Assembly: GCA_030533445.1 (NCBI GenBank)
Contig: CM060064.1
Span: forward strand, 23,531,126 to 23,595,125
Length of the DNA: 64,000 nt
DNA from: Cyprinodon diabolis
Lineage: Eukaryota; Chordata; Actinopteri; Cyprinodontiformes; Cyprinodontidae
Direction: 5' to 3'
A model generated the notes under the pieces. That model worked only from the letters and a program-made list of their open reading frames with translations. It did no database searches and was not told the origin of the DNA. Shown here one piece after another: positions 12,641 through 24,538 of the stretch. How positions within the stretch are numbered: the stretch's first letter is position 1; the number at the start of each line of letters is the position of its first letter. The translations under genes and the position numbers were made by a program.

Positions 12641-15267
12641 TTTGTTTATAAAGAATGGACTTTACCTTTGCAACTTACTCCAATCTCACAATGTAATCTA
12701 AAAACTAAAACAATATGCAACACATACAAATCTCTGTTATTCAGTTTGTTAATCTCTCCTTTACTCCAAAAAGGCCGTATTAATTAATGTGCTGCCCGGA
12801 AGGCCTATAATGCTTTATAGCAGCAGTATAATGTAAATACATGTATACAAGTAAATACATGAATAATTAAATAACTGAGCACCAAAAACAGTTGGTTAGA
12901 CCTTTGTTTATAAATATACCCTATAGAGATGCAGATTAATTTAGTAGACACAGAAACAAAACAAATTCCATCAAAAGATTAATATGGTTTCTTAAAATTA
13001 TATGCCATCTACCAATCAGTTGCCAGGCAAAAACAACACATCAACACCCCCACCACTTCAATGTTTAGAGCTGAAACATTGAAAATCATTAATTCTCAGC
13101 TTAGGTCCAACATTCTCATGTATTGACGTATGCTCTGGCTCCCTAGAATAGTGGAAAAAACTAATGTGGCGCAAAAACTTGGCGTACATTTTCTATACAG
13201 AGGACCTGTGGTCATCATATGCCAGGCGTTAAGTCGGATGTTAGCACTGCAAACTAGTGTAACTGCCAAGAAATCTGAAGTTTTTCTTTCTTTTACTGAA
13301 AGAACCCTGTGCACATTTTGATGTTTTGTTTCCGAAAATGCTCAGAATGTCAGATGCTCTATATTTTCAACTAAACTTATTAAAGTGCAAATGTAGGAAC
13401 ACCAAGGTGAATTCGAACACATTCACAGTTAAATCTACTGATAGAAACAGAAAACACACAGGCTGTTGCACCTTTTGCACACACACAAAGCTCACTGTTC
13501 ATGTTGCTGTTGCTAGGTTTCTTGTAAAATATCTATATGTAAGGTAAACTACAAGTGTTTTTGGAATAGGTTTATTTGAATTAAAATAATGAAAAAGCAA
13601 TGTTTTCTAAATTACTATTTAAGGGACTTAAAAGATTCAGATAGTATTACCTGTGTTCCTCCCCTTTCTTCTAAACATTTTAGAGTATGACAAAAAATTC
13701 CTTTAAACATCCTAAAAAACAGGCACACGACTCCACTGATCAAGCTGTAATGGATACATAACTAATACAACATTGGCAGTGTTAGCATTGTTCGTTACTC
13801 TATGGGAAAAATGGCATGCTATCATGTCATGGTAAACATTGCAATGCACAAACTGAAAAAAAATTACATTTTTTCCTCTATAAAAGATAAAATACAGTAG
13901 TGAAAATGTCATAAACTGCTTTCATTTGTGGAGCTGCAAGTCGTATCACTGGAATCTAACTTGTGATCAGATTACGCAGTAACCATAAAGAGCCTACCAG
14001 CTGGAGAGGACGAATACATCTGTGAGACATGTATAAACCAGGGTTATATTAGGCCATGGCTAAAAAATAAATTAGAAATATTGAATCAGCAAATCTTCAT
14101 AAGTGGTTAATATCAGTATAACATCGGTATACCGAAATCATTGACTAGTAGTTAAAAATCCACAGGGTGGCACCAATGGTGAATAGCGTGTTGCATATAG
14201 GTGTGCAGTGATTTTCCAAAAATGCTTAGATTGCCTTTGAATAGTGAATAAGAGTACAGGTACTGTACTCTTTTAACCATCCCCCTTTCCTCACTTAGAA
14301 TATATTCCTCCACACAGCTAAAGCTATCGTCGTTGAGGACACGGAAAAGTCAGCCATTCGGCGTATAGCATGTATCAATATACAAGTTAGGGATACGATA
14401 CCGATATGGACCCGATGTAATTTAAGCATGAATCAAACAGAGCTTTTATTACTTTTATTATGTGCTATAGAATCATAGCAAAGGCTTAATCAAGTTATAT
14501 CAATAAAACAGGAAACAAAAGGTATGAAAACAACTGACCTATGTAAAAAAAAAGGGTCTGTTATAAGTTACAGAAATCTTTAAAGAAAAAAACATGAGAA
14601 TATCAGTTGGACAAACATCAGACCGATATCCAATATCAATATCTGATCAGGGAATTCCATTCATACAAGGCACAGCTCACAGTATTGATCATGTACTTAT
14701 CACATTCTGATAATATGCTAATATACTACGAGACGAAAGTGTTGTGAAAGAGGACACCAGGGCAGCAGAAGCTTGATTCGGTCTAGGCTTACAGCCGTAC
14801 ATGTTTGAGCCGTTGCCTCGCAACGCTGCCAGTTCTGTTAGCTCTACGCCTCCCGAAGACACATCCATCCCTGTGGACACTGGGACGTAACTCAATGGGA
14901 AAGTAAAGGATTCTTATTTCAAACGTTGCATATATTAGCTGTGACATATGAATCAAGATGCTATGACAGAAAAAATTTGATTGACAGATGACCATTGATG
15001 TTTACGTATAACTGACCTATAACTAACTGGCCTGGATAAGATAACAAAAAATATATATTTTCTCAATTTTGGGACAGAATACCCAAAAAGAATACCTTTA
15101 TATACATGTTTAAGTCAGAATGATTTGACATTTAGATATGTTTCCCTACGACTTTAATTATTTATTATTTTAATTCTTTAAATAAATTTTACAACTATCC
15201 ATCCACAATTCATTTAGTATTATTATATTTCACTGATATATATTATTAGGAAAAAAGAAACAGAAAA
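12641..15267. other. Unannotated intronic DNA
   Basis: No gene recognised. Between about 14.36 and 14.66 kb, GATACGATACCGATATGG and GACCGATATCCAATATC-type strings suggest an old repeat with degenerate inverted ends, but I could not define its limits. Confidence 0.4.
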
Positions 15268-15440
15268 GAAAACAAACCACTGGACTTTCTTTCCAAGTTT
15301 GAAGACATTTCACTTCCCATCCAGGAAGTTTTTTCAATTCAAAATGTGACAATTTGAATTGAAAAAGCTTGGACTGGATTATTTTTTTTTACCTTTTATG
15401 GAATGACTATGGCCTGGATGACAGAGAATCCTCACCAGCA
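15268..15440. repeat. Short dispersed repeat with hammerhead-like motif, copy 2, head-to-head halves
   Basis: The first half (to about 15345) is the repeat on the minus strand. After an 8-base gap the same start (TTTGAATTGAAAAAGCTT) runs on the plus strand, jumps directly to GGACTGGATT, and finishes with the shared tail GGAATGACTATGGCCTGGAT. The two halves make an inverted junction centred near 15348. The plus-strand half lacks the central stem and GAAAC block. Confidence 0.7.
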
Positions 15441-18323
15441 CATTGATATATTATATACCCTTTAGCAAATTATTACTTAAACTGTAGCTAATGGTTTCAT
15501 TTATTTAAGGGATAAACAATCAAAAACAGTTTTTGATTCCAATGCCTTATAATTGTTTTAACATCCTTGGTGGCAACAACTTGGGTCTTGAAGCAGCAAA
15601 GCCTATCACATTTATATTGCCATTTGAACAGTGCTTTATTTATGTACTCAGATTATCTTTTTTAGGTATTAATTTTTTTTAATGATCTAAAATATAAACG
15701 CTTTCAAAAATACTGTACCTGTTGGTTTCTCTGCTCTTTATGGAGTAAAACTGGTAGCATAGGTTAATATTAGGTGCTTAATTAAACCTCATCTACTTAT
15801 CAAACATACCATTCACATTCGCTTCTCCATTAGTTTTCATCTTTGTCTCTCTGACTTGAAATGTTTCCAAATAGCATAATTTTTCATTGTTTAAGGTAGA
15901 CATGTATTTGCCTTATTTCAGCTAGATGAGCAAAGAAGAAAGGGTGTGTTACTGAATGCTCCATTTAGTTATAGGAAAACTCCACTCCACTTCACTTTTT
16001 TATTAATCTAGCTCTATATATGTATTAAAACATAAGCCATTAACTATATACATCCATGGTAACGGAATGTATAACAGCAGTGATGAATAACATCAAATTA
16101 AAAACAGAATAAATTATTTAGCTGTATAAAGCCAGGGGAGGGGGAAATGATACCAGCCACTGGAGATATAAACATTGAGGGAAATGTATTACACAATGTA
16201 ATTAGGTTTAAATATTTATTTTAAGAGTACTTTGATATGGTTCCAAATAGGATACATGGGTAGCTTTGTTCAACAGACGATGAGACTAATTAAAAACATT
16301 CAAAAGGAAACATCCGGTCTGATGAAAAATCTTCCCTCCATGAAAGCCTATTTGAATGTTCCTTTATACTCAAATCATCTGTTTGCCAGGCCAGGAAGTC
16401 GACATGCTGTTTTGATGAGACAAGTATCCGCAGAAATTCAGGATTTCAGCAGGGGTGCTAATTTGTCATGCCTCGCCATAACATTGAGAATCTATAGAAG
16501 GCCATCCAATCTCCTGCTGGCAAGGTAATCACTAGGCTAAAAAAAAATGACAGTGAGAAAATGATGGATTTCTGTATTCGGATAAGTCAGGCCCTTTAAC
16601 TCCAGGACTTGGAATGCACTAAAGCCTGTCTTACATAGCAGCTCAAATCCGAATGTAAACGATCAACAAACACAAAGAAATTAGGCAAAGATGGACAAGT
16701 GGGAAATTTTTAACAAACATGCTAAAGGCAGACTGTTCCTATGCCAGTAAAATGCAAGGCGTAAATAAATACATTTGATTTTTAACATTCTTATATTTTG
16801 ACGTACAATATATAAACTCATTTTTTTCTCTTTATTTGCTTCATGCTACCTGTTTAGAACAGTGAAATCACTGGCTAATTCTCCCCATAAATAGCCCTTC
16901 AATTCTGCATAGCTATGCTGCCATCATTTATTCTAGCATGGCACAATATCTCCATCCTTTAGAAATAGCGGACCCTAAGCATCTAGCTGACATTGGACTC
17001 TGCGCTGCCGCTTCTTTGTTTCTGTGGACTCGACACTTTCCAAAGATAACACAGCCCAAAGATTTCCACTCACGGACTGACTGAGGCCCCTACTGAGACA
17101 AACGGCCTGATGGGAAACAGACCAAAAAGAGCCGGCACATCTTCTGACATGCAAGGCGTTAAAGTGTCTGATATGGCTTTAAGGTTTATAGTTTGATATC
17201 ACAGATGAAAGTAACATGAACTAGTTCAAACACACCCGGAGGATATAAAGAAGAAGAAGCCACTTGAGGACCAGCTGATTTGAAAACATGAGACTAAAGA
17301 TAGAGTGAGTAGGATGTCCTTAAGTGCATAAAAGTCAAACAAATCAAGAGTATTTATATGTAAACCTGCTGATTGAGCTATAACTCATCAGTAATAGCCC
17401 CTGGTACCCTAATAACTAGCTGATTCATGTCTAAGCATGTTCCATTAATATACTGTTGCTTTCTGTTATTCATAGGTAAAATGAGATTTCCAGGAAAGGC
17501 TTGTCCCTGTGAGAGAGCCGACCATGTGCACAGTCATACACCGCATGACGTCTTTGTAGGGGAACATTCCTTCAAGTCTTTTTCCTCTGCCTCTAAAACC
17601 ATCCTTCTCAATTTAGAAACAGGGTGCACGAAAGAGGTTTAGCACAAATATGGAGCAGTAGATCAATGCAAAGCCAAGCACCAAGAAAACCTGTGAAATG
17701 TCACAGACTGGGAACAAAAGAAGGAACTTTCCACAGGAAGAAATACACTAGGCTGAATTTCACTTAACCTCTTTTTGCACTGAACGAAAATAGACAAAAA
17801 TAAATGAGAGTTTTCACCATTGCCAAACATCACAATTACCCAATACAAGCTCTCTGAAGGGAGCAGGTATCTACAGTATGTCAACATCGTAATGTCTTGG
17901 ATTGAAGTCAATATAACTCTATCCCGACAGTCTTTTTAAAATATTTTCCTTCCAACTGTGCCCCACTAAACACTACAGAGTGAAGCTAACTGAAATGATG
18001 GCCCAAGCATTCACTGTAGCTTACAGGAGCTGGGATTGTGTCTCCTTTTCCATAAATCACTATATGGTGACAGGAGGTGGTCCTCCAGTCAATCAATCTA
18101 CCCCTGCAGGGTGACCTCAAGGCCGACAGCTTGCCCAAGGCCTCAGTTCATACAATAAGGTTGCTGCCTGCTCCAATAGTCCTAGCTACAGAGGTCTGTA
18201 AAAGACCGGGTTCTTTCATCCTCCAACTGTGACACTGTCGGCAACCCAGAAAAAGGCAGCAAAGGTGTGGAGACTTAAGAGTGCCAATAGTGGGGGTCAA
18301 AAGCTCGGGGTGAAACTGACTAG
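15441..18323. other. Unannotated intronic DNA
   Basis: No exon or transposon recognised. A 98-codon frame near 16.2-16.5 kb lacks any family motif and has no splice context. Confidence 0.5.
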
Positions 18324-18892
18324 GGCTACGTTCAAACAGCAGCCAAAGTGACCCAAATCCCTTTTTTTTTTGTCCATATGCGACCTATATCTTATATTTT
18401 CACGTCATTCTGAAAAACAGAGATCTGATTTTTTCCAATGCAACCCAAGCCACTTGGCTATGTGGTCCTGAATCTGACCCATATCTGATGTTTTCAAATG
18501 CGACCTGTGTGAACGGCCAAGTGGCATTCATCCGAACTGAACGTCATTACTGCTCAAAAAAGGACCCTATAATGCGTATTGCTGCACAGAAGTGGGAAAA
18601 AAAACAACCATCTTAAACTATCTTGAAAAGATTGAGTTTTTAAGGTTGGGAAAGATCGCTAGATGAGTTCCAGCACTACTATCCATGTTTACTTCTGCAC
18701 TCTTGCTTGTGACGTCTTTGCTTCCTCTACTGTGCATTCGGGACACTTTACCTGTATGAATGCAGCTCACAGAGGAGATCACACACAGGTTGCATATATT
18801 TGGAAATGTGAACAGCAACACACAAAACAAAATCAGATTTCACAAAAAAAAAATCGGAATTGAGCATCAAGGCCTACAGTGTGAACGTAGCC
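18324..18892. mobile_element. Non-autonomous DNA transposon (MITE), about 570 bp
   Basis: The left end reads GGCTACGTTCAAACAGCAGCC, and the right end, reverse-complemented, reads GGCTACGTTCACACTGTAGGCC: inverted termini of about 21 bp with a few mismatches. The inside has no transposase frame. Repeated 'ATGCGACCT' and 'AGATCTGATTT'/'AATCAGATTT' segments lie in subterminal positions. I could not define the target duplication with confidence, so the superfamily is left open (hAT or piggyBac-like are possible). Confidence 0.75.
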
Positions 18893-20771
18893 AAAGTCTT
18901 CTGGTTTACTTTTGCTAGTCATGGAAGAAAGAAAAAACAGATGCTTCCATATTTTGTGTAATGAACTTTTTCTTTATTTGATTTTTTTTCTTCTTTAATA
19001 AAAGCACTCTTAAGACGAGCATGGCAAATGTAATCCATGCAAGTTATCTAAAAACTTTAGACTTTCATTCATTGGGATTCTCTGGCATAATCTGCTAAGG
19101 TTACCCCTAAAATGCACATAAACAGATGTGAAATGTCTAACCATATTGAAATATATGCTGTTCTATATGGAGCACAAGCAAATCCACAGACACCCTGTTA
19201 CGTTGATGCTCTGTGTTTAAGAATATTGTATCTTGTGTTACTAAGTATCAAAATTTGAATACAGAGATTTCCGTTTTTTCCCTCATGTGTACATCAAAGG
19301 CTATAACTATGGATATAGGTCTATTTGATGCTATAGATAGATGTCTTACATATAACAGTCCAAATAACATAAAAATAACCATGGCATTCTGTAGAGGTTT
19401 TTCTGAGGGTATTCTTAGGGTTTCGTCTATCAATGTCTCGCAATTTGGTAACAGTTTATATTGCTGTGATTGGGTCTGAAGAGATCCTAGGTGAGAATTT
19501 GCTGGAAGGAAGAGAAGCTGACAGCAATTTGGCTCAGTAGTGTAAGAAATTTATAATTTGAAAATAAACTGTCAGAAAATAAAATGTCAGAAAACACAAT
19601 TCATCATTTTAGAACCCATCTGCGCTCTGGCTGGTAATGCTCAAAAACCCTTTGGAAGAACTTCTCAAGAGTTAAGAATGTTTCTCCTCAGTGATGTAAA
19701 AGACTTAGAATCAGTTGGATTGTTCTGGTCTATTTTCAAGTGGTCTAGTTAGTCTAGTTATCTTTGTCTGATATTAAAATTTATTTGATAGTCTTGCCCA
19801 ACTAAACACTGTGACTTATTGTACGTGCTATCTTTCTTCCTTTTTTGACATGAACACCAGCTCAGAGCTCATCTATTTTACTGTTTATTTCCTAGACAGA
19901 GCCATCTATGGAGTTAGTTTACTGTTATCTAAGATAGAAAGTATTTATGGATCAGTGCCTCTATGTCCTTTTTGTATGTCTGCTTCTCTCTTCTTAAACC
20001 CCTCCCACTCAGCCTGGGTAGAAAGCTGCTCCTACTGAAACCGATCTCGCTGTTAAAATAGAGTTTTTCCTCCTTACTGTTGTTGCATCGTCTGTGTGAC
20101 GGATTGTTGCATAGCATCAATGACACAATACAAGCAAATGTCTTCTGTCGCCACATGCTTATCGGGGAGGAGGAGCAAGTCCAGAAACCTAAATGGCTGC
20201 ATGCAATCAACTTGGTTTGTTTACATTCACAGGTATATTTTACCCAAATTTTAAGATTTATGTACATTTAGTTCGACATTCTATTTCAGTTTATATATTT
20301 AGGATCCACAAATTAACAATGAGTGTACCTATTTTAAATACATAATGTTTGTAACGTTAAAAGGATGCATTACAAACAACTAAACATGTATTTGAAATGA
20401 ATAAAGTTAAATAAATACACATAAGTAATTAGTAAGAATACTTTCGAAATCCTAAGTATATAACAAGGCATTTTTTTTAAACAATCAACTAAGTCACAGG
20501 AAGGGCTACCAATACTGACCTATTAATGGCAAGGGTCAATGTTCACCTAAACTTCATACATTATAAACATATCTTTATGGTTTCTTTAAATTTATAATTT
20601 TCGTTTAGACATTTTCATTTTGAAATCTCTATAAATGCTTAAATGCCATATATGATTAAATGATGAAATGTTCCATAACCCAATTAAAAAAAAGAACAGC
20701 AACAGAATACAGTGAAATTTCAAATGTAGCTCACTATTGAGTTCTTCTATTTTCAGAAGACTATAAGGGCC
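18893..20771. other. Unannotated intronic DNA
   Basis: No recognised feature. Overlapping short frames at 19.2-20.3 kb on both strands show no domain and are treated as chance. Confidence 0.5.
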
Positions 20772-20818
20772 CCCCTTGTGGTCCTGGTGCCCCGGGCACC
20801 ATGTTGGTGACCCCTGGT
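20772..20818 (-). mobile_element. Terminal fragment of a hAT-type MITE
   Basis: Read on the minus strand it starts CAGGGGTCACCAACATGGTG and continues with GCCCGGGGCACCAGG, the usual end of a widespread fish hAT MITE. The other terminus is not seen, so only one end survives. Confidence 0.55.
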
Positions 20819-21154
20819 GTAGAAATACAACTTTTAACTAATCTTTCTTTATGATATCACTGAATTGGCTATGTAGAGGTGTGTTCTGAAAAGCTTAATT
20901 TAATTGATCTGAAGCTTTTTCTGAAGAATATTTCTTTAAAAAAAAGCATTAAAAAATTAAAAAAATGAAGAAATCTTTAAAATCCTTTTTTCACAGCACT
21001 ATGAGTTGGAACTGAGTTTTCCTTGAGTTATCAATTACTTTAATCACTAGTTCTTTATGTTCGGATAGCAGTTTTGTTTGCATAAGACAATTATGAACAA
21101 CTCTGTGTCATAAAGCTTCAACAAAAAAATACATCTCTGAAAAATGGTCAAGTA

Positions 21155-21356
21155 CAGGTGCTGGTCATAAAATTAGAATATCATGAAAAAGTAGATTGAT
21201 TTCAGTAATTCCATTTAAAAAGTGAAACTTGTATATTATATTCATACATTACATACAAACTCATATATTTCAGATGTTTATTTTGTTTAATTTTGATGAT
21301 TACAAATGACAACAAATGAAAATCTCAAATTCATCATATCAGAAAATTAGAATATT
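21155..21356 (+). repeat. Left 202-bp terminal inverted repeat of the Tc1-like transposon
   Basis: Begins CAGGTGCTGGTCATAAAATT. The outer direct repeat lies at 21169-21191. The inner one (21343-21365) runs 9 bases past the inverted-repeat boundary. The two direct repeats differ at three of 23 bases. Confidence 0.95.
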
Positions 21357-21473
21357 GTGAAAAGGTTCAAAATTGATGGCCCCTGGTGCCACACTCTAAT
21401 CAGCTAATTAACTCAAACCACCTGCAAAAGCCTTTAAATGGTCTTTCAGTCTAGTTCTATAGGCTACACAATC

Positions 21474-22478
21474 ATGGGGAAGACTGCTGACTTGACAGTT
21501 GTCCAAAAGACGACCATCGACACCTTGCACAAGGAGGGCAAGACACAAAAGGTCATCGCTAAAGAGGCTGGCTGTTCACAGAGCTCAGTGTCCAAGCACA
21601 TTAATAGAGAGGCGAAGGGAAGGAAAAGATGTGGTCGAAAAAAGTGTACAAGCAAGAGAGATAACCGCACCCTGGAGAGTATTGTGAAACAAAACCCATT
21701 CAAAAATGTGGGGGAGATTCACAAAGAGTGGACTGCAGCTGGTGTGAGTGCTTCAAGAACCACCACACACAGACGTATGAAAGACATGGGTTTCTGCTGT
21801 CGCATTCCTTGTGTCAAGCCACTCTTGAACCACAGACAGCGTCAGAAGCGTCTTGCCTGGGCTAAAGAGAAACAGGACTGGACTGCTGGTGAGTGGTCCA
21901 AAGTCATGTTCTCTGATGAAAGTAAATTTTGCATTTCCTTTGGAAATCAAGGTCCCAGAGTCTGGAGGAAAAGAAGAGAGGCACTTCATCCACGTTGCTT
22001 GAAGTCCAGTGTAAAGTTTCCACAGTCAGTGATGGTTTGGGGTGCCATGTCATCTGCTGGTGTTGGTCCATTGTGTTTTCTGAGGTCCAGGGTCAACGCA
22101 GCCACATACCAGGAAGTTTTAGAGCACTTCATGCTTCCTGCAGCTGACCAACTTTTTGGAGATGCAGATTTCATTTTCCAACAGGACTTGGCACCTGCAC
22201 ACAGTGCCAAAGCTACCAGTACCTGGTTGAAGGACCATGGTATCCCTGTTCTTAATTGGCCAGCAAACTCTCCTGACCTTAACCCCATAGAAAATCTATG
22301 GGGTATTGTGAAGAAGAAGATGCAATACACCAGACCCAACAATTCAGAAGAGCTAAAAGCCACTATTAGAGCAACCTGGGCTATCATAACACCTGAGCAG
22401 TGCCACAGACTGATCGACTCCATGCCACGCCGCATTGCTGCAGTAATACAGGCCAAAGGAGGCCCAACTAAATACTGA
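21474..22478 (+). CDS. Tc1-family transposase, intact
   Basis: Encodes a 334-residue DDE transposase starting MGKTADLTVVQKT. An in-frame ATG 12 codons upstream (21438) exists, but family proteins start at the MGKT-like methionine, so I prefer 21474. Residues 1-55 form the first helix-turn-helix (paired-like, with ...KVIAKEAGCSQSSVSKHI). A basic GRKRCGRKK linker and a second helix-turn-helix follow (to about 110). The catalytic triad is complete: D in VMFSDESKF (near residue 147), D in FQQDLAPAH, and E in SPDLNPIENLW, with 34 residues between the last two (D34E). The length equals that of functional family members. The protein would act in the nucleus on the flanking inverted repeats. No disabling change is seen. 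Confidence 0.96.
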   Translation: MGKTADLTVVQKTTIDTLHKEGKTQKVIAKEAGCSQSSVSKHINREAKGRKRCGRKKCTSKRDNRTLESIVKQNPFKNVGEIHKEWTAAGVSASRTTTHRRMKDMGFCCRIPCVKPLLNHRQRQKRLAWAKEKQDWTAGEWSKVMFSDESKFCISFGNQGPRVWRKRREALHPRCLKSSVKFPQSVMVWGAMSSAGVGPLCFLRSRVNAATYQEVLEHFMLPAADQLFGDADFIFQQDLAPAHSAKATSTWLKDHGIPVLNWPANSPDLNPIENLWGIVKKKMQYTRPNNSEELKATIRATWAIITPEQCHRLIDSMPRRIAAVIQAKGGPTKY

Positions 22479-22564
22479 GTGCTGTACATGCTCATACTTT
22501 TCATGTTCATACTTTTCAGTTGGCCAACATTTCTATAAATCCTTTGTTTTTATTGGTCTTCAGT

Positions 22565-22766
22565 AATATTCTAATTTTCTGATATGATGAATTTGAGATT
22601 TTCATTTGTTGTCATTTGTAATCATCAAAATTAAACAAAATAAACATCTGAAATATATGAGTTTGTATGTAATGTATGAATATAATATACAAGTTTCACT
22701 TTTTAAATGGAATTACTGAAATCAATCTACTTTTTCATGATATTCTAATTTTATGACCAGCACCTG
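22565..22766 (-). repeat. Right 202-bp terminal inverted repeat of the Tc1-like transposon
   Basis: Reverse complement of the left repeat with no mismatch found over 202 bases. The identity stops inside the inner direct-repeat site: here the site continues AATATTACTGAAG instead of AATATTGTGAAAAGG, so the right inner binding site is only half present. Confidence 0.95.
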
Positions 22767-22768
22767 TA

Positions 22769-24017
22769 TGTTAAAAACTGGCAAAAAAAACAAACACGTT
22801 CCAAAAGCCAGAGGTGCTGCTTCCCAAGAATTGTAATTTTAAAAGATTAAGCATGGAAGCTTGGAAACAAAATTAAAGAAATTAAGATTGGCTGAAGACT
22901 TAGGCAGAGCACAGTGTGTTGAAGCCTTCTCTCTCAGTCTCCTTTTCCTTCCAGATTTAAAGAAGACACTATTTGTATTAGTTCCAACTGAGTTACATAA
23001 TACTGTCTCAATCTGGACAAGGCTTGGCAGCATTGCATGTTTAACTTCCTCTAAATGCTGAGACATAGAGGTTTCAAATGGCAGCATATAGCAGCGCTGG
23101 GGATCTCCTTCAGAGTCATTTCAGGTAGCCGAGGCATATCTAGAGCCTAAAACAGCTGACTCTGCTTAGCTCTAAAGTTTCCATGGTACAGTGCATCAAT
23201 TCACTCACATGTGCAATATGCACTGAAGACAGGCATAAAAAAAAAGAGTCAAATTTATTTTGTCTGGCAAATCTTACTGAAACAGAAAACTGGTGCATTT
23301 GTTCCATCAAGTCAGATTAAGGAAAAGACATTCTGAAAGCTTCTTGCAGCTGTAAGCAAAACAAATTACAAGAGTGAAAACTGTGGTCTTTGACATTTTT
23401 CTTACCAAACACAAAAGAAAATGAGCAAGCAGATTGATGCATTTAGGGGTGAGAAAAGTTGGAGTTTTCAATTACGATGCATTGAATAAACAGGCATTTC
23501 TTTTTGTTTTTTTTATTTTTATTTAACCAGCCATTTGATGTAAAGCTGGATTATTCATAGTCATATGAGAATGGAATTAATACGCATCAAGTCCTTTTGT
23601 AATGATCTACACATTCTGTATGATATCTAAGCAATGTAAAAAAACAATTCTTAGTCAAATCCACCAACAATTTTGTAATATTATGTCAGGAGAGGTAGTA
23701 TTGAAACTAAAAGAAGTAATAATAGAGTAATAAATTTAATGACTTATCTGATGGCTCTGCCAACAAAAACAGCTGACTTAATTTAGAAGAGTAAACACGG
23801 ACTCCTCTATAGAATAAGTTCACTTTGTTCAATGTGTTATATCTTACCTACTTCAAATTTATAATCCTCGACCACAGATCTGCAAAACTGCTCTTGGTCT
23901 CATCAATGGCTCTTCTAAATGTTACATATTTGATATATGGAAATTTTAAGCACAGTGTGTGGACACTTACAAAGCTCTAAGACTACAACTCATAATGAAT
24001 AGGTGATATGTAATGTA
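22769..24017. other. Unannotated intronic DNA
   Basis: No exon, RNA gene or transposon end recognised. Confidence 0.5.
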
Positions 24018-24410
24018 AGGCCTGATTTATACTTCTAAACTAGGTCATCTGCGTAGGTGTCGCAGTGAACAAAAAGACGTCCCCGCCCCCTCCGTAGACT
24101 CTCCGCTGCACCTCTCCCAAATTGTAACTGACCGCAGACAGTGTCGCAGACAGGAGGCCGGCTTGTTTTGTTTTTATGACCGAAATTGCAGAAAACAACT
24201 CGTGAAGTTGGACCAGCTAGAAGAGCGAGGGGTGCGAGAACGCTGGGACCCTTTTTTCACCTGGATCCCCGTTATTTTTTCGCCGTCATCTCCCTCCGTT
24301 GTAGGAAAAACTAGCCCCCACTTCCTCACCGCCTCGGCCGTATGCTGGGCATAAATAAAAAATGTCTGCGCCAAGCTCACTGCGACACACTGCTGCAGGA
24401 GTATAACATG
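24018..24410. mobile_element. Harbinger-like MITE, copy 1 (right end eroded)
   Basis: Starts after TAA with AGGCCTGATTTATACTTCT and shares 'ACTAGGTCATCTGCGTAGGT', 'CCTCACCGCCTCGGCCGTAT' and 'AAGCTCACTGCGACACACTG' with the copy at 60260-60535. It is longer inside (an extra block around 24080-24240). Its right terminus ends GGAGTATAACATG instead of the expected inverted end. The TAA/TTA target preference and the AGGGCTG..TTATAC termini fit PIF/Harbinger. There is no transposase. Confidence 0.7.
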
Positions 24411-24538
24411 TATAACACGTGTGATGGTCCTTCTAGAACAGGGGTGGGCAATTCCAGTTCCCAAGGGCCGGTATCCTTCAACCTTTAGATGTGCCTTTGG
24501 TTCAACACACCTGAATCAAGTAATTAGATGATTGAGAG

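Larger units (their letters stand above)
21155..22766 (+). mobile_element. Complete, apparently intact Tc1-like DNA transposon
   Basis: A 1612-bp element bounded by TA dinucleotides (21153-21154 and 22767-22768), the Tc1/mariner target duplication. Its 202-bp terminal inverted repeats are identical base for base in my reading. A transposase gene without stops or frameshifts lies between them. Inside the left repeat, two 23-base direct repeats starting AAAATTAGAATAT (at 21169 and 21343) lie about 174 bases apart. This IR/DR layout is known from fish Tc1 elements such as Sleeping Beauty, where the direct repeats bind transposase. Identical ends and an open gene point to a very recent insertion, and this copy could still be mobile. 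Confidence 0.96.

Noticed and set aside
21438..21473. Upstream in-frame ATG giving a 346-residue transposase
   Set aside because: Tc1 proteins of this type begin at an MGKT-like methionine. The extra 12 residues have no family support, so 21474 was preferred.
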